64,000 nucleotides of DNA from SpSt-333 sp964371615 (GTDB taxonomy: Bacteria; Bacteroidota; Ignavibacteria; UBA10030; UBA8401): NCBI GenBank assembly GCA_964371615.1, contig CAYJMS010000001.1, positions 248,001 through 312,000 on the forward strand, written 5' to 3'. Within the stretch, counting starts at the first letter, position 1. Every line of letters begins with the position of its first letter. Both the position numbers and the translations under genes were made by a program. Below, one piece after another: positions 1-9,800 of the stretch. Under the pieces are notes generated by a model that made no database searches, had not been told where the DNA came from, and saw only the letters and a program-made list of their open reading frames with translations.

Positions 1-543
1 GTGTCTTGTTCGACTACCTCGTATTCTCCCGTTACGTCGGAACAGACTGCAGAAAAATGGATTCATTCGTCACCGAAGGCTTTCTGCAATACATCCGACG
101 GGAATATCCTGAGGCAAATCCTGCCGTCGTTCGATCAGGAAACGACGGATTTCTTTCGCTGGAAGGTTGAATACGGCGTGCAGGAACTTTCCGAATTGAT
201 TAAAAGCAGATCGGGCATCGATTTCGGCGAAGTGCAGGAATTAATCCCGATACGACGCGGACCGTCCGGCAGAATTACACAATTGAAAATTGTCGGATCG
301 AAAAAAACACTTACGGTCGGCAAGGAACTTGAGATCCGGCGGTGGCTCTCCAAAAGCCATCTGTACAGCTCGGCATTTACAGTAACCAAAGAGAACGGTA
401 AATTTATTTTGCACGGAGCAGGGTGGGGCCATGGGGTCGGACTTTGCCAGATTGGTGCGGCGGTAATGGCAGTCGAAGGATGGAAAGCCGAAGCGATCGT
501 GCAGCATTATTTTCACGGTGCAACAATTCAAAAACTGTATTGA
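1..543 (+). CDS. SpoIID/LytB-domain protein, C-terminal fragment
   Basis: The reading frame is open from the first base, so only the C-terminal ~180 residues are present and the true start lies upstream. The hallmark SpoIID/LytB signature HGAGWGHGVGLCQIGA sits near the end (about residues 138-153), preceded by the usual strand-rich stretch containing EVQELIPIRRGPSGRI. Characterised SpoIID proteins are lytic transglycosylases or amidase enhancers that act on glycan strands outside the cytoplasmic membrane. It lies 51 bp upstream of an AmpG-type permease and a sugar kinase, which fits a role in liberating wall fragments for recycling. Family call is secure; enzymatic activity of this member is inferred. 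Confidence 0.88.
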   Translation: MSCSTTSYSPVTSEQTAEKWIHSSPKAFCNTSDGNILRQILPSFDQETTDFFRWKVEYGVQELSELIKSRSGIDFGEVQELIPIRRGPSGRITQLKIVGSKKTLTVGKELEIRRWLSKSHLYSSAFTVTKENGKFILHGAGWGHGVGLCQIGAAVMAVEGWKAEAIVQHYFHGATIQKLY

Positions 544-594
544 TTCCGACGACGATATTTTTGAACACAACTTGACTGCGGTCTAAAGGAGACT

Positions 595-1875
595 ATGACA
601 GAACAGAAGACAAAAAACCCTTGGTGGTGGATTCCATCATTGTATTTCGGCCAGGGAATCCCCTACGTCGTCGTGATGAGCATCTCCGTGATTATGTACA
701 AGAAGATGGGCATATCGAACACGGATATCGCTCTCTATACCAGCTGGCTGTATTTGCCGTGGGTGATCAAACCGTTGTGGTCTCCGTTTGTCGACATGTT
801 TAAGACTAAACGGTATTGGATCGTCGCCCTGCAGCTCATCATCGGCGCCGCACTTGCCGCCGTTGCGTTCACGATTCCTCTTCCGAACTATTTTCAGATT
901 ACGCTCGCCGTCTTCTGGCTGATGGCGTTTGCTTCTGCCACGCATGATATAGCGGCGGACGGATTTTACATGCTTGCGCTCGAACAACATCAGCAAGCCG
1001 CGTTTGTCGGAGTCCGCAGCACTTTTTACCGTGTCGCCATGATCACCGGACAGGGAATATTGGTAGTGCTGGCGGGCTGGCTGGAAAATTCCACCGGCAG
1101 CATCCCGACCGGATGGTCGATAACATTCTTTGTGCTGGCGGGAATGTTTATTGCGCTCTTTCTTTATCACCGTTTTGTCCTTCCGTATCCGGAATCGGAC
1201 AGAGCAACATTGGCGCAAAGCACACCGAGTGAGATCTTTACAGAGTTCCTGAATACTTTTAGCTCTTTCTTCAAGAAGAAAGAGATCGGCGTCATCCTGG
1301 CATTTCTGCTGCTCTATAGATTTGCAGAAGCACAGTTGGTAAAATTGGTCACCCCGTTTCTTCTCGATCCAAGAACTCAGGGAGGACTTGGCCTCACGAC
1401 GCAAGAAGTGGGTATCGTCTACGGTACCGTCGGTGTTTTGTCGCTGACGCTCGGAGGCCTTCTCGGCGGATACCTCATCTCCAAAAAAGGATTGAAATAC
1501 TGGCTCTGGCCGATGGTCTTTATCATTCATACTCCGGATGCCGCATTCGTTTTTCTCTCGCAGGTACAGCCGGAGAATTTCTACATTATCAACGCCGCCG
1601 TGGCGCTGGAGCAGTTCGGATATGGTTTCGGTTTCACCGCGTACATGTTGTATATGATTATGGTCGCCGAGGGAGAACATAAAACTGCGCATTATGCAAT
1701 TTGCACGGGTTTCATGGCATTGGGCATGATGCTTCCGGGTATGTTCAGCGGCTGGCTCGAAGACCAGATCGGTTATCAAAACTTTTTTGTGTGGGTGATG
1801 ATCTCCACGATACCGGGCTTTGCGGTTGCAGCATTTGTTAAGATCCCCGATGGCTTCGGCAAGAAAAAAGAATGA
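595..1875 (+). CDS. ampG: AmpG-type MFS permease (muropeptide importer)
   Basis: A 426-residue polytopic membrane protein of the major facilitator superfamily with about 12 hydrophobic segments. It opens with a WWWIPSLYFGQGIPY stretch typical of AmpG-like transporters and has a central SATHDIAADGFY motif characteristic of the family. AAAGGAG lies just upstream of the ATG. AmpG proteins import GlcNAc-anhydroMurNAc muropeptides into the cytoplasm. The stop overlaps the next gene's start (ATGA), implying co-translation with a sugar kinase. With the SpoIID-like gene upstream and the NagZ-like fusion downstream, context supports murein recycling. Substrate is inferred; related permeases may carry other sugars. 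Confidence 0.85.
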   Translation: MTEQKTKNPWWWIPSLYFGQGIPYVVVMSISVIMYKKMGISNTDIALYTSWLYLPWVIKPLWSPFVDMFKTKRYWIVALQLIIGAALAAVAFTIPLPNYFQITLAVFWLMAFASATHDIAADGFYMLALEQHQQAAFVGVRSTFYRVAMITGQGILVVLAGWLENSTGSIPTGWSITFFVLAGMFIALFLYHRFVLPYPESDRATLAQSTPSEIFTEFLNTFSSFFKKKEIGVILAFLLLYRFAEAQLVKLVTPFLLDPRTQGGLGLTTQEVGIVYGTVGVLSLTLGGLLGGYLISKKGLKYWLWPMVFIIHTPDAAFVFLSQVQPENFYIINAAVALEQFGYGFGFTAYMLYMIMVAEGEHKTAHYAICTGFMALGMMLPGMFSGWLEDQIGYQNFFVWVMISTIPGFAVAAFVKIPDGFGKKKE

Positions 1876-2819
1876 CAATGAAAAAAGAACAATATTTTAT
1901 CGGTATGGATGGCGGAGGTACGAAGACACACGCCGTCATTGCGGATTCCGGCGGAACGATCCGTTCGGAACATATCGCCGGCCCGTCGAATTTTCAAATT
2001 ATCGGTGTCGATGCGGCAGCGGCAACCATTTATTCACTCATCCGCTCGTGCTGCGAATCGGTCGGGTGCGCACCCGGCAGCGTTGCCGCAATTGTCTGCG
2101 GTTTGACGGGTGCCGGCCGCGTCGGCGATCAAAAAAGAATGGCGGACGGGTTGAAAAAATATGCCCGTTCCAGGAAAACTGTTTTGAAAAAAGTAATGAT
2201 CGAAAGCGATGCCAGAATTGCACTGGAAGGGGCGTTCAACGGAAACGCGGGAATTATTCTGATCGCCGGCACCGGTTCCATCGCCTTTGGTAAAGACAGC
2301 AAAGGGACGGTGCATCGCGTCGGTGGATGGGGGCGCATTCTCGGTGATGAAGGGAGCGGGTATTACATTGGACGTCTTGGATTGACCGCCGTTGCGCATG
2401 AGATTGACGGACGGGGTGTAAAAACGTCGCTCACAAAGTCGATCGCAAAGAAATTCGGATTGACCGATCAAACGGCGATCATCAATGCGGTCTATAAAAA
2501 TAGTTTTGATGTGGCAGCGGTAGCGCCGCTGGTCCTGACTGCTGCCGAAAAAAAGGACCGTGTCTGCCGCACCATCATTGAGCAATCCGTGTTGGACCTG
2601 TCGGATCATATTGAAATTGCATCAAAAAAAATCGATGCAGCTCGCAGAAGCGCCGTCCGATCGAAGATTCCCGTGGCATTCATCGGCGGATTAATTGCAA
2701 ACGATACAATATTGTACAGACTCTTAAGCGCCTATATTCATTCTAATATTCCCGGCGTCGAGGTCATATCGCCCATGTCTTCCCCGGCACATGGAGCGGT
2801 GCTGTTGGCAACACAATGA
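1872..2819 (+). CDS. BadF/BadG-family sugar kinase, probable N-acetylglucosamine/MurNAc kinase
   Basis: A 315-residue ASKHA-fold kinase. The phosphate-1 loop GMDGGGTKTHAV lies at residues 11-22, a GTGSIAFG phosphate-2 loop near 132, and GDEGSGYYIG about 30 residues later. These are typical of the BadF/BadG/BcrA/BcrD family, which includes GlcNAc kinase and the bifunctional MurK amino-sugar kinase. It overlaps ampG by four bases; an alternative ATG six bases downstream is equally plausible. It would phosphorylate GlcNAc and/or MurNAc released from imported wall fragments. Exact sugar specificity cannot be read from sequence. Confidence 0.82.
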   Translation: MTMKKEQYFIGMDGGGTKTHAVIADSGGTIRSEHIAGPSNFQIIGVDAAAATIYSLIRSCCESVGCAPGSVAAIVCGLTGAGRVGDQKRMADGLKKYARSRKTVLKKVMIESDARIALEGAFNGNAGIILIAGTGSIAFGKDSKGTVHRVGGWGRILGDEGSGYYIGRLGLTAVAHEIDGRGVKTSLTKSIAKKFGLTDQTAIINAVYKNSFDVAAVAPLVLTAAEKKDRVCRTIIEQSVLDLSDHIEIASKKIDAARRSAVRSKIPVAFIGGLIANDTILYRLLSAYIHSNIPGVEVISPMSSPAHGAVLLATQ

Positions 2820-2826
2820 CAAACCG

Positions 2827-4734
2827 TTATTTTTTTCTTAGTACGATTTGAGCGCGGTCTGATTTAACGATGTCTGCAACGAATGTTCTGTACTCTTGAT
2901 ACCGTTCTGCCGGTATCGAATTCATGTTCATCTCTGTCATTCTGATATACAATATAGCAGTATCCCCAAACGAAATTGATTTGGATGAGTACGATCCAAA
3001 GGTTGTCTGTACGCTCAGTGCAGGCGGGATTGTCTCAGGAATATAATGCGCCGGTAGTGTATACCATAGTGAATCTATATACTTGTATGGGTAGGAAAAT
3101 CGAACGGGGGAAAGCCTCTTGACGACCGGCGGAGGAACGTATGTTCGTCGAGATATGATGCTCGGGTGGAAAAAAATCCTGTCGTTGGAAACGGAGGAAT
3201 ATCGTAACAGCGACGCCGAAACGTCAGTAATGATCTCGGGCGTCCGGTTTTCCAATCCCTGTATCGAAAATGAATGCAATGAAATATTTGGTGCAGTAAA
3301 TTGATCTTTTACCCAGTACTCGCGTTCCTCGGGAGTTGCCTGGATTAGCGTTGATTGTGTCTCAGAGTGCCTGTTTCCGTAGAATCGTGTCGAAATATTT
3401 ACTACCGCCGTCCCGCCGCTTTGAATGAATATTTTTCCCGTTCTGATTTGAAGGTTGTCATCTGAACCGGTTGCCGGCGTGCGGACGATAACGCCGCCGT
3501 CGGGAGAGATCAATAAGGCATTTCTATTCTCAGTCGCATAACCCAATTGTCCGAATGGTTTTGATTGACTTGTACATTCGAGCCAAACGGAATCTCGTTC
3601 CATCGGAACACATAAAATAACGTGATTGAATTGATTGCTCGGGAATTCCGTGATCATGGGAAATCTGTCCGTGCCGCTGTTGATCAAAACCGGAAAGGAT
3701 GGTATCTCCGCCTGCCGCAACAACGATTCCATGTAATTCGTCAGGGCTTTGCAATCACCGTACCCCCGGTTGTGCACGTATGATGCATCGAATGGCTGCC
3801 AACCGCCTATTCCCAGTTGAACACTAATATACCTGGTTCTTGATTGCATATATTCATACAGTTTTTTTACCGTCTCTCTTTTGGATGGTGATGTTTTCAT
3901 GATTTCTTGAACATCGTTTACGGCTGATGGGGGCAAGGCTGACCTTTGGTCTTTGAGATGATAAAACCAATTCCCAAAAGACTTCCATGTTGACATATCG
4001 CCTTTAATATCTTCAATTTCAAAATCTGACGGCGCAATTTTCACAATCGTTGATACATCATAGAGATCTCCTTCAACGGCATCTTGTGAAAGTTTCGGCA
4101 GATTAGTCGCTTCCCATTCATATATTGTTTGCCTACCGGATTCAGTCTTTATGGGGAGAACGGTATCATTGTTAGTCCAATATCGTAAAAAATACTGCCG
4201 GGGAGTTGTAACACGAAATGCCGTATGTTCAACAGGATTAATATTTGTTTGGGAATACCAGGCCGGGAAATTCAAATATCCATTGAATTCGATTTCATAT
4301 ATGTATTCCACGGTATAGGGAAATACATCGTGAACCAAGTCTGCATACCGTATGCGGGAGTCGTCATGCAGCGTATAGTCATCGACAGCGCTGAAATCCT
4401 TTATATCGGCGTTTTCAATTTCCCGTATTTCTTTCCCTTCTGCATCAAAAAGAATCCCCTCCAAATCTTCAATGGAGATATACTTATTGTATGGTACAAC
4501 CAATTTACCGAGATATCGTTCTTCCCTGGAAAAAATAGTTACGGCGTACGTTACTTTTAGAATTGCCTTCTTTGCATCCGTTATTTCAAAATCAATGGTA
4601 TGGTTTCGTATGACCGCATCGGCAGGCAATAATTGTGCGGGGATATGCTTCACGGAATATCTCTCTTTGCTTGCCGCGAAATCCGGGAATATAAAGGCGC
4701 TAAGGATAAGAATGTGAATGATTGTGTTCACCAT
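2827..4734 (-). CDS. DUF3857 / transglutaminase-like exported protein (catalytic residues present)
   Basis: About 635 residues, starting at the ATG at 4734, which gives a clean signal peptide (MVNTIIHILILSAFIFPDFAAS). An upstream ATG at 4809 would overlap the neighbouring gene and put charged residues before the signal. An N-terminal DUF3857 beta domain is followed by a transglutaminase-like core. The expected cysteine is present (GYGDCKAL, about Cys328), then the histidine (FNHVIL, about His371) and an acidic third position (WLECTS, Glu rather than the usual Asp). It lies 16 bp downstream of a paralogue on the same strand, so the two are probably co-transcribed. Likely periplasmic or surface-associated; substrate unknown. 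Confidence 0.85.
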   Translation of the reverse strand: MVNTIIHILILSAFIFPDFAASKERYSVKHIPAQLLPADAVIRNHTIDFEITDAKKAILKVTYAVTIFSREERYLGKLVVPYNKYISIEDLEGILFDAEGKEIREIENADIKDFSAVDDYTLHDDSRIRYADLVHDVFPYTVEYIYEIEFNGYLNFPAWYSQTNINPVEHTAFRVTTPRQYFLRYWTNNDTVLPIKTESGRQTIYEWEATNLPKLSQDAVEGDLYDVSTIVKIAPSDFEIEDIKGDMSTWKSFGNWFYHLKDQRSALPPSAVNDVQEIMKTSPSKRETVKKLYEYMQSRTRYISVQLGIGGWQPFDASYVHNRGYGDCKALTNYMESLLRQAEIPSFPVLINSGTDRFPMITEFPSNQFNHVILCVPMERDSVWLECTSQSKPFGQLGYATENRNALLISPDGGVIVRTPATGSDDNLQIRTGKIFIQSGGTAVVNISTRFYGNRHSETQSTLIQATPEEREYWVKDQFTAPNISLHSFSIQGLENRTPEIITDVSASLLRYSSVSNDRIFFHPSIISRRTYVPPPVVKRLSPVRFSYPYKYIDSLWYTLPAHYIPETIPPALSVQTTFGSYSSKSISFGDTAILYIRMTEMNMNSIPAERYQEYRTFVADIVKSDRAQIVLRKK

Positions 4735-4750
4735 AAATGCATCGCCAGAG

Positions 4751-6829
4751 TTATTTTTTCTTGAGTGTTTTTTTAGAGACCTTGGAATCGATCGGTTGAC
4801 GAACATCAATTACCGGAGCGGGTGGTTGCGAAGGCTTTTTTTGCAGGACAATGTGTTCTGATTCCATGGCAACAATAGAAGAGTAGAGATCCTTTAACCG
4901 TTGATATTGGGACGCTTGAATTTCTTTGTTGAGTACTTCAAACGTTGACCGTACGTGAATAATATTGCTGTCCACCTTCATTGTTCTGCGATACCTGATA
5001 TCTGTATTCAGATATAATTCACGATCCCGCAACGGTTCTTTCACCACATACGAGTCGGGGATTGTAAATGTGACAATACTGGTATTCTCAATCGGGTAAT
5101 TATAATCGACCGGAAATTTACGGGCACTGGATTTAAACGGATTATCTGACCACCGACGGGTAATGTGTGGATTGAGATACAAGATATCGTTGCCAGCCTG
5201 GCAAAAATCCGGCGAGGTAACCCATGCTTTCATGATCAATGGATTCTCGATGATATCAGTATTGGTTACTACAACAGAATCGACAGTGAATCCCGATGTC
5301 TCAATTGAAAAATACTCTTTTGCTACATCTTCTGTCTTTTTTTCCTTGGTGAGTGATGTTCGAATATTGATATTTCCGTATCCACGATACACTCCCTCAA
5401 GAGAACCCGTTGCTCCCCCGTTTTCATCAATAGCGATCTCGCCGTTGATCGTCGAACTATGTTTTACCGGAGATGTCAATGTAACCCACTCGACAGTTTC
5501 TGGCTGTATGATGAGACCTTTTACGCCCAACACTTTTGACGGAAGTACATCCATCGTACGAATGGAACTTGTCGCATCGACATACAATGTCTTGGGACCC
5601 AGAATTATTCTGGATAGTGAATAGTTAAATTGATCATAGATAGGATAAAGATCTTGAAGTTTTCCGTTTTCACGCGTACTCAGCAATACGGGATCGCATT
5701 GAATGCCGACGGAACGAACCATGGAGATGAACAAATAATTGATATCGGCACTGGAACCTTTTTTTGTCTCGAGAATATCGTTGATTTTCTGTTCCGAAAA
5801 AATCCGTTGTTCTCCAGTCCAAACGATGGACGTACTGACCCATTTGTATATAGCCCGAATTTTTTCTTCCGGATCCGTTATCCCAATGGTAATGTTCTGA
5901 ACAATATCTTCTAGCGTTCCGGTGATGTCGATACGATTGCCGATTCCACGTGAATCCAGCATATCGTCGACAAATTTTTCCCATGTATTTAATACCCGCT
6001 GTATACCGCCCCCGCGGATTGCATAGCCGGAAAATTGTATTTCCAGTTTTTGGTAATAATCATCCAGCGTTGTTACGTACGGTTCATTTCGAATTGCTTT
6101 TATATTTTTTACAGCCATGCGGCGCATGACGCACATGGCAAAATTTACACCGAGGTACGATGCAGTTTCACCGGAAAAATACTGCCTGATATTTTCCGAT
6201 TGTTCGACTTCAAAACGTTCAAAGCCCTTTGATATAATTGAAAAGCCTAAATTTACCGGATGGATGAGCCTATATTCACTCCACAACGTTGGTTCCGAAT
6301 TCTGGAAAGTCCAATTGCGTGCGGAGAAAAAATTTTGTGCTGTTATTTCATATCGGATTTCAATGATACAACCTGGCTGGAGACCCGGCAGGGTAAATTT
6401 GTATCGTGAATATTTGTCGCCAATTTTTTCTTCAAACACATCGTCATCGTCGAATTTCGTTCTTACTATTTCCCCATTGTCGTCGAGCACATATGTTGAT
6501 CCTTCGATATCGTCTATGGATTCGCCGTTATCGCGATCCGTATAAAGGTGAATGGTATGTGTCGCCCAAGAAAAACCCGCTTCCTTCAATATTTTAACAC
6601 GGAGATGCCGTTTAAATACCAAATTCATATAACTATTTAATGTCGTCTCACCATAATCACACAGTATCACCGCCGAGGCATTGGTATCGGCGTCGAATGT
6701 TTTCATTTCCAGTTCCGCTCTTGAGACTTCGCCCCATTCCATCGGCGGCGGCGGTATTTCTTGAGGCAAAACTTTTTGAAAATTAATAACGAGGGTCAGC
6801 ATTAAAATTAAAGTGTGGCGGGTTGTCAT
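4751..6829 (-). CDS. DUF3857 / transglutaminase-like exported protein (catalytic residues lost)
   Basis: A 692-residue paralogue of the following minus-strand gene, with an N-terminal signal peptide ending near LPQEIPPPP. The DUF3857 domain covers roughly residues 40-270 and the transglutaminase-like fold about 310-420. Where active members have GDC, this one has GSSAD (Ser360), and where they have FNH it has FNYS (Tyr403); only the aspartate of YVDAT (Asp418) remains. It is therefore predicted to bind rather than cleave or cross-link. The C-terminus is basic and rich in K and P. It is transcribed divergently from the NagZ-like gene across a 78-bp spacer. Confidence 0.85.
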   Translation of the reverse strand: MTTRHTLILMLTLVINFQKVLPQEIPPPPMEWGEVSRAELEMKTFDADTNASAVILCDYGETTLNSYMNLVFKRHLRVKILKEAGFSWATHTIHLYTDRDNGESIDDIEGSTYVLDDNGEIVRTKFDDDDVFEEKIGDKYSRYKFTLPGLQPGCIIEIRYEITAQNFFSARNWTFQNSEPTLWSEYRLIHPVNLGFSIISKGFERFEVEQSENIRQYFSGETASYLGVNFAMCVMRRMAVKNIKAIRNEPYVTTLDDYYQKLEIQFSGYAIRGGGIQRVLNTWEKFVDDMLDSRGIGNRIDITGTLEDIVQNITIGITDPEEKIRAIYKWVSTSIVWTGEQRIFSEQKINDILETKKGSSADINYLFISMVRSVGIQCDPVLLSTRENGKLQDLYPIYDQFNYSLSRIILGPKTLYVDATSSIRTMDVLPSKVLGVKGLIIQPETVEWVTLTSPVKHSSTINGEIAIDENGGATGSLEGVYRGYGNINIRTSLTKEKKTEDVAKEYFSIETSGFTVDSVVVTNTDIIENPLIMKAWVTSPDFCQAGNDILYLNPHITRRWSDNPFKSSARKFPVDYNYPIENTSIVTFTIPDSYVVKEPLRDRELYLNTDIRYRRTMKVDSNIIHVRSTFEVLNKEIQASQYQRLKDLYSSIVAMESEHIVLQKKPSQPPAPVIDVRQPIDSKVSKKTLKKK

Positions 6830-6907
6830 AGAAATCCTGATATTGTATTAGGACGGTGTGTTTTGTAACATTTCATCAATAAATCAAAATACAGTATAAG
6901 AATCAAT
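6830..6907. promoter_or_regulatory. divergent intergenic region between DUF3857 genes and the NagZ-like gene
   Basis: This 78-bp AT-rich spacer separates two start codons that face away from each other, so both promoters must lie in or near it. On the plus strand TATAAG (6894-6899) lies just upstream of the NagZ-like start. On the minus strand TACAAT, read from about 6850, is a possible -10. Neither has a convincing -35, so these are weak predictions. Confidence 0.4.
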
Positions 6908-9790
6908 ATGAAGAAACGTATTTTATACACCCTTGTGCTTGTTCTCTACGGCTGTGCGTCACATCAACAACAATTCACAAAAGAAACGGTTGTTGCATAT
7001 CCGCACGAAACTGAAAACATTGATCCCGGAAACAAGATTGGTTTGTCTGGTTGGGACGAATCAACGCTTGCGTCGATGACACTCGAAGAAAAAGTCGGCC
7101 AGTTGTTTATCGTCTGGACCACTTCGTATTATATGCCGGATGATTCGCGGCGGTGGTTGGATCTGACGAGGTTTGCGAAAGAAAAACATGTCGGCGGATT
7201 TTATTTCTCCCTCGGCGGTTTGTATGAATTTCCGATTCATGCCAACAAACTGCAGGCGATGTCGAAAGTACCGCTGCTGATCTCCGTCGATTTCGAATGG
7301 GGATCGGGCATGCGGATCGGCCAGGCAACCACGTTCCCGCGGGCAATGGCACTGGGAGCGACGCGTGACACCATGCTGGCCTACCGTATGGGACGGGCGA
7401 TTGCACGGGAAGCACGAGCTTTGGGGGTACATCAAAATTATGCGCCCGTTGTGGATGTAAACAACAATCCGAAAAATCCCGTGATCAACACCCGATCGTT
7501 CAGCGAAAATCCCGCATTGGTCAGCGCCATGGCGCGGGCGATGATCCGCGGCGAGCAGGAAGAAAATCTGATTGCCACCGTCAAACATTTTCCCGGACAC
7601 GGCGATACGGAAATCGATACGCATCTGGAAATTCCCTCGCTGCACTTTTCCCGCGGCAGAATGGACAGCATAGAACTCTTGCCCTTTAAAGATGCAATCA
7701 GCAACGGCGTCATGTCCGTCATGACGGCGCACATTCACACACAGGCATTCGACGGATCGGATTCAATCCCCGCCACGGCGTCTAAAAATGTTACCACACG
7801 GCTGCTGAAGGAAGAGATGGGATTCGGAGGTCTGATCGTGACCGATGCGATGGCAATGAGAGGAATGACACAATTATATACACCCGGTGAAGCGGCGGTA
7901 AAAGTGTTCAGCGCCGGCGCCGACATGCTGTTGATGTCCCCCGATACCGACGAAGCGATCGATTCGCTGGTTGTCGCGGTGAAACGCGGAGACATTTCCA
8001 TGGAGCGGCTGGATCATTCGGTGCGGAAAATATTGCAATACAAACAATGGGTCGGCCTGGATAAAAACCGCACCGTGCCGATTGAAAAGGTGAGCGCAGC
8101 GGTAAATACCGGAGAGATCAAAGATCTCGCCAGGGAAATCGCCCGCAAGTCAATCACTGTGCTGGGAAATGCCAATGGAATTCTTCCGCTCGGAAACCTG
8201 AACGGCAAAAAAGTTCTCAATATCGTTTTTTCCGATAACGAAGATTATGATGCCAACCGGGAATTGCACAGGGAATTGCGACGCCGGTCGGGAATGGAAC
8301 TGGCGATTATCGATCCGCGCAGCAATGCGTTGGAATTCAGCGAGACGCTGAAAAAAGCGAAAAATGCGGATCTGATTATTTGCGTGTTCAATTATCAGAT
8401 GCGTGCAGGAGCGATGACGGGATTTCTGTCGAAGGAGATTGTTGCGCTGATGAAATCGATCGATTCCCTGAAAAAACAGTCGGTCGGAATCTCAATCGGC
8501 AACCCGTACATCATGTCGGAACTCCCGCCGTTTGCAGCGTTTGTGCAGGCATACAGCAGCAGCTCGGCATCCGAAGAAGCGTGCGCTGAAGTACTCTTTG
8601 GAGAACAACCGGCACGGGGAACGCTGCCGATTACCATACCCGGTATGTACAATTTCGGCGACGGTGTCCGGTACGATGCGATCTTTGTCCGCAGCGGCAC
8701 GCCGGAAGAGGCCGGTTTCGATCCTGCCGCTCTGGCGAAAGTGGATGCGATTATGGAAGAAGCGGTGGTTGATTCCGCTTTTCCCGGCGCTGTATTGTTG
8801 GTGGCAAAAGACGGAATCGTCGTTCACGAAAAAGCATACGGTCGGTTCACCTACGAACCAACCTCCATTCCGATGACGACGGATGCGATCTTCGATCTCG
8901 CTTCCGTGACGAAGGTGATTTCCACCACCAGCGCAATGATGAAACTTGTGGAAGAAGGGAAAGTAAATCTCAACGATCCTGTTGTCAAATATTTTCCCGC
9001 GTTCGGACAGAATGGTAAAGAGAAGATTACGATCTATAATCTGATGGTGCACACCAGCGGATTGCAGGCATGGAGAAAATATTATGAATTCTGCAACACA
9101 CCGCAATGTGTGCTGGATTCGATCTTTGCCGCGCCGTTGATTTATACAACCGGCGATTCCACGATCTATAGTGATCTTGGTTTGATCACAACGGGAAAAA
9201 TTATCGAAAAAATCACCGGAACGACGCTCGACCGGTATGTCGATTCGGTATTTTACAGACCGCTCGGAATGTACAATACAATGTACAATCCGCCGCATGC
9301 GTTGTGGAACAGAGTCGTACCGACGGAAGTGGATTCTTTCTGGAAAAAGACGTACGCGCCGGTGCACGGACGGGTTCATGACGAAAATGCGGCAACGCTC
9401 GGCGGCGTGTCGGGTCATGCCGGACTTTTTTCAACGGCGTCGGATCTTGTGAAGATCCTTCAAATGGAGTTGAATGGCGGAACGTACGGCAAGAAACAGT
9501 ATCTCAAACCGGAAACCATCAAGCGCTTCATCACCCGGCAATCGGATCGCAGCAGCCGGGGTATCGGGTGGGATACGCGCACCGACGGCAGATCGTTCTC
9601 CGGAAAATATACGTCGCCGGAAACATTCCTGCATACCGGATTTACGGGAACCTGCGTCGTCGCCGATCCGGCAAAGAATATTATCGTCATTCTGTTGACG
9701 AACAGAGTGTACCCGACACGCGCATCGTCGAAACTCTTCAGCGTACGGCCGGCAGTGCATAACGCGATTTACGAATCACTTCAACAGTAA
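6908..9790 (+). CDS. lipoprotein fusion: GH3 beta-N-acetylhexosaminidase (NagZ-like) plus class C beta-lactamase-like serine hydrolase
   Basis: 960 residues. The signal ends in a canonical lipobox (LYGC, Cys16), so it is exported and lipid-anchored. Residues ~50-390 are a GH3 NagZ domain with KHFPGHGDTEIDTH (226-239), including the Asp237/His239 dyad typical of NagZ, and the nucleophile Asp313 in VTDAMAMRG. A GH3 C-terminal-like linker follows (~410-590). Residues ~610-955 are a beta-lactamase-family serine hydrolase with SxxK (Ser666-Lys669), a YSD motif (Tyr754) and HTG (909-911). In Bacillus subtilis, NagZ and AmiE (a serine hydrolase of this fold) are separate neighbouring proteins that strip GlcNAc and then peptide from muropeptides. 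This fusion could do both steps. Activity of the second domain is inferred. Confidence 0.9.
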   Translation: MKKRILYTLVLVLYGCASHQQQFTKETVVAYPHETENIDPGNKIGLSGWDESTLASMTLEEKVGQLFIVWTTSYYMPDDSRRWLDLTRFAKEKHVGGFYFSLGGLYEFPIHANKLQAMSKVPLLISVDFEWGSGMRIGQATTFPRAMALGATRDTMLAYRMGRAIAREARALGVHQNYAPVVDVNNNPKNPVINTRSFSENPALVSAMARAMIRGEQEENLIATVKHFPGHGDTEIDTHLEIPSLHFSRGRMDSIELLPFKDAISNGVMSVMTAHIHTQAFDGSDSIPATASKNVTTRLLKEEMGFGGLIVTDAMAMRGMTQLYTPGEAAVKVFSAGADMLLMSPDTDEAIDSLVVAVKRGDISMERLDHSVRKILQYKQWVGLDKNRTVPIEKVSAAVNTGEIKDLAREIARKSITVLGNANGILPLGNLNGKKVLNIVFSDNEDYDANRELHRELRRRSGMELAIIDPRSNALEFSETLKKAKNADLIICVFNYQMRAGAMTGFLSKEIVALMKSIDSLKKQSVGISIGNPYIMSELPPFAAFVQAYSSSSASEEACAEVLFGEQPARGTLPITIPGMYNFGDGVRYDAIFVRSGTPEEAGFDPAALAKVDAIMEEAVVDSAFPGAVLLVAKDGIVVHEKAYGRFTYEPTSIPMTTDAIFDLASVTKVISTTSAMMKLVEEGKVNLNDPVVKYFPAFGQNGKEKITIYNLMVHTSGLQAWRKYYEFCNTPQCVLDSIFAAPLIYTTGDSTIYSDLGLITTGKIIEKITGTTLDRYVDSVFYRPLGMYNTMYNPPHALWNRVVPTEVDSFWKKTYAPVHGRVHDENAATLGGVSGHAGLFSTASDLVKILQMELNGGTYGKKQYLKPETIKRFITRQSDRSSRGIGWDTRTDGRSFSGKYTSPETFLHTGFTGTCVVADPAKNIIVILLTNRVYPTRASSKLFSVRPAVHNAIYESLQQ

Positions 9791-9800
9791 CAGGCCGACC

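Noticed and set aside
637..1878. 413-codon open frame on the minus strand
   Set aside because: It is the exact antisense shadow of the ampG-type permease, rich in His/Arg/Asp/Gln, with no family features.
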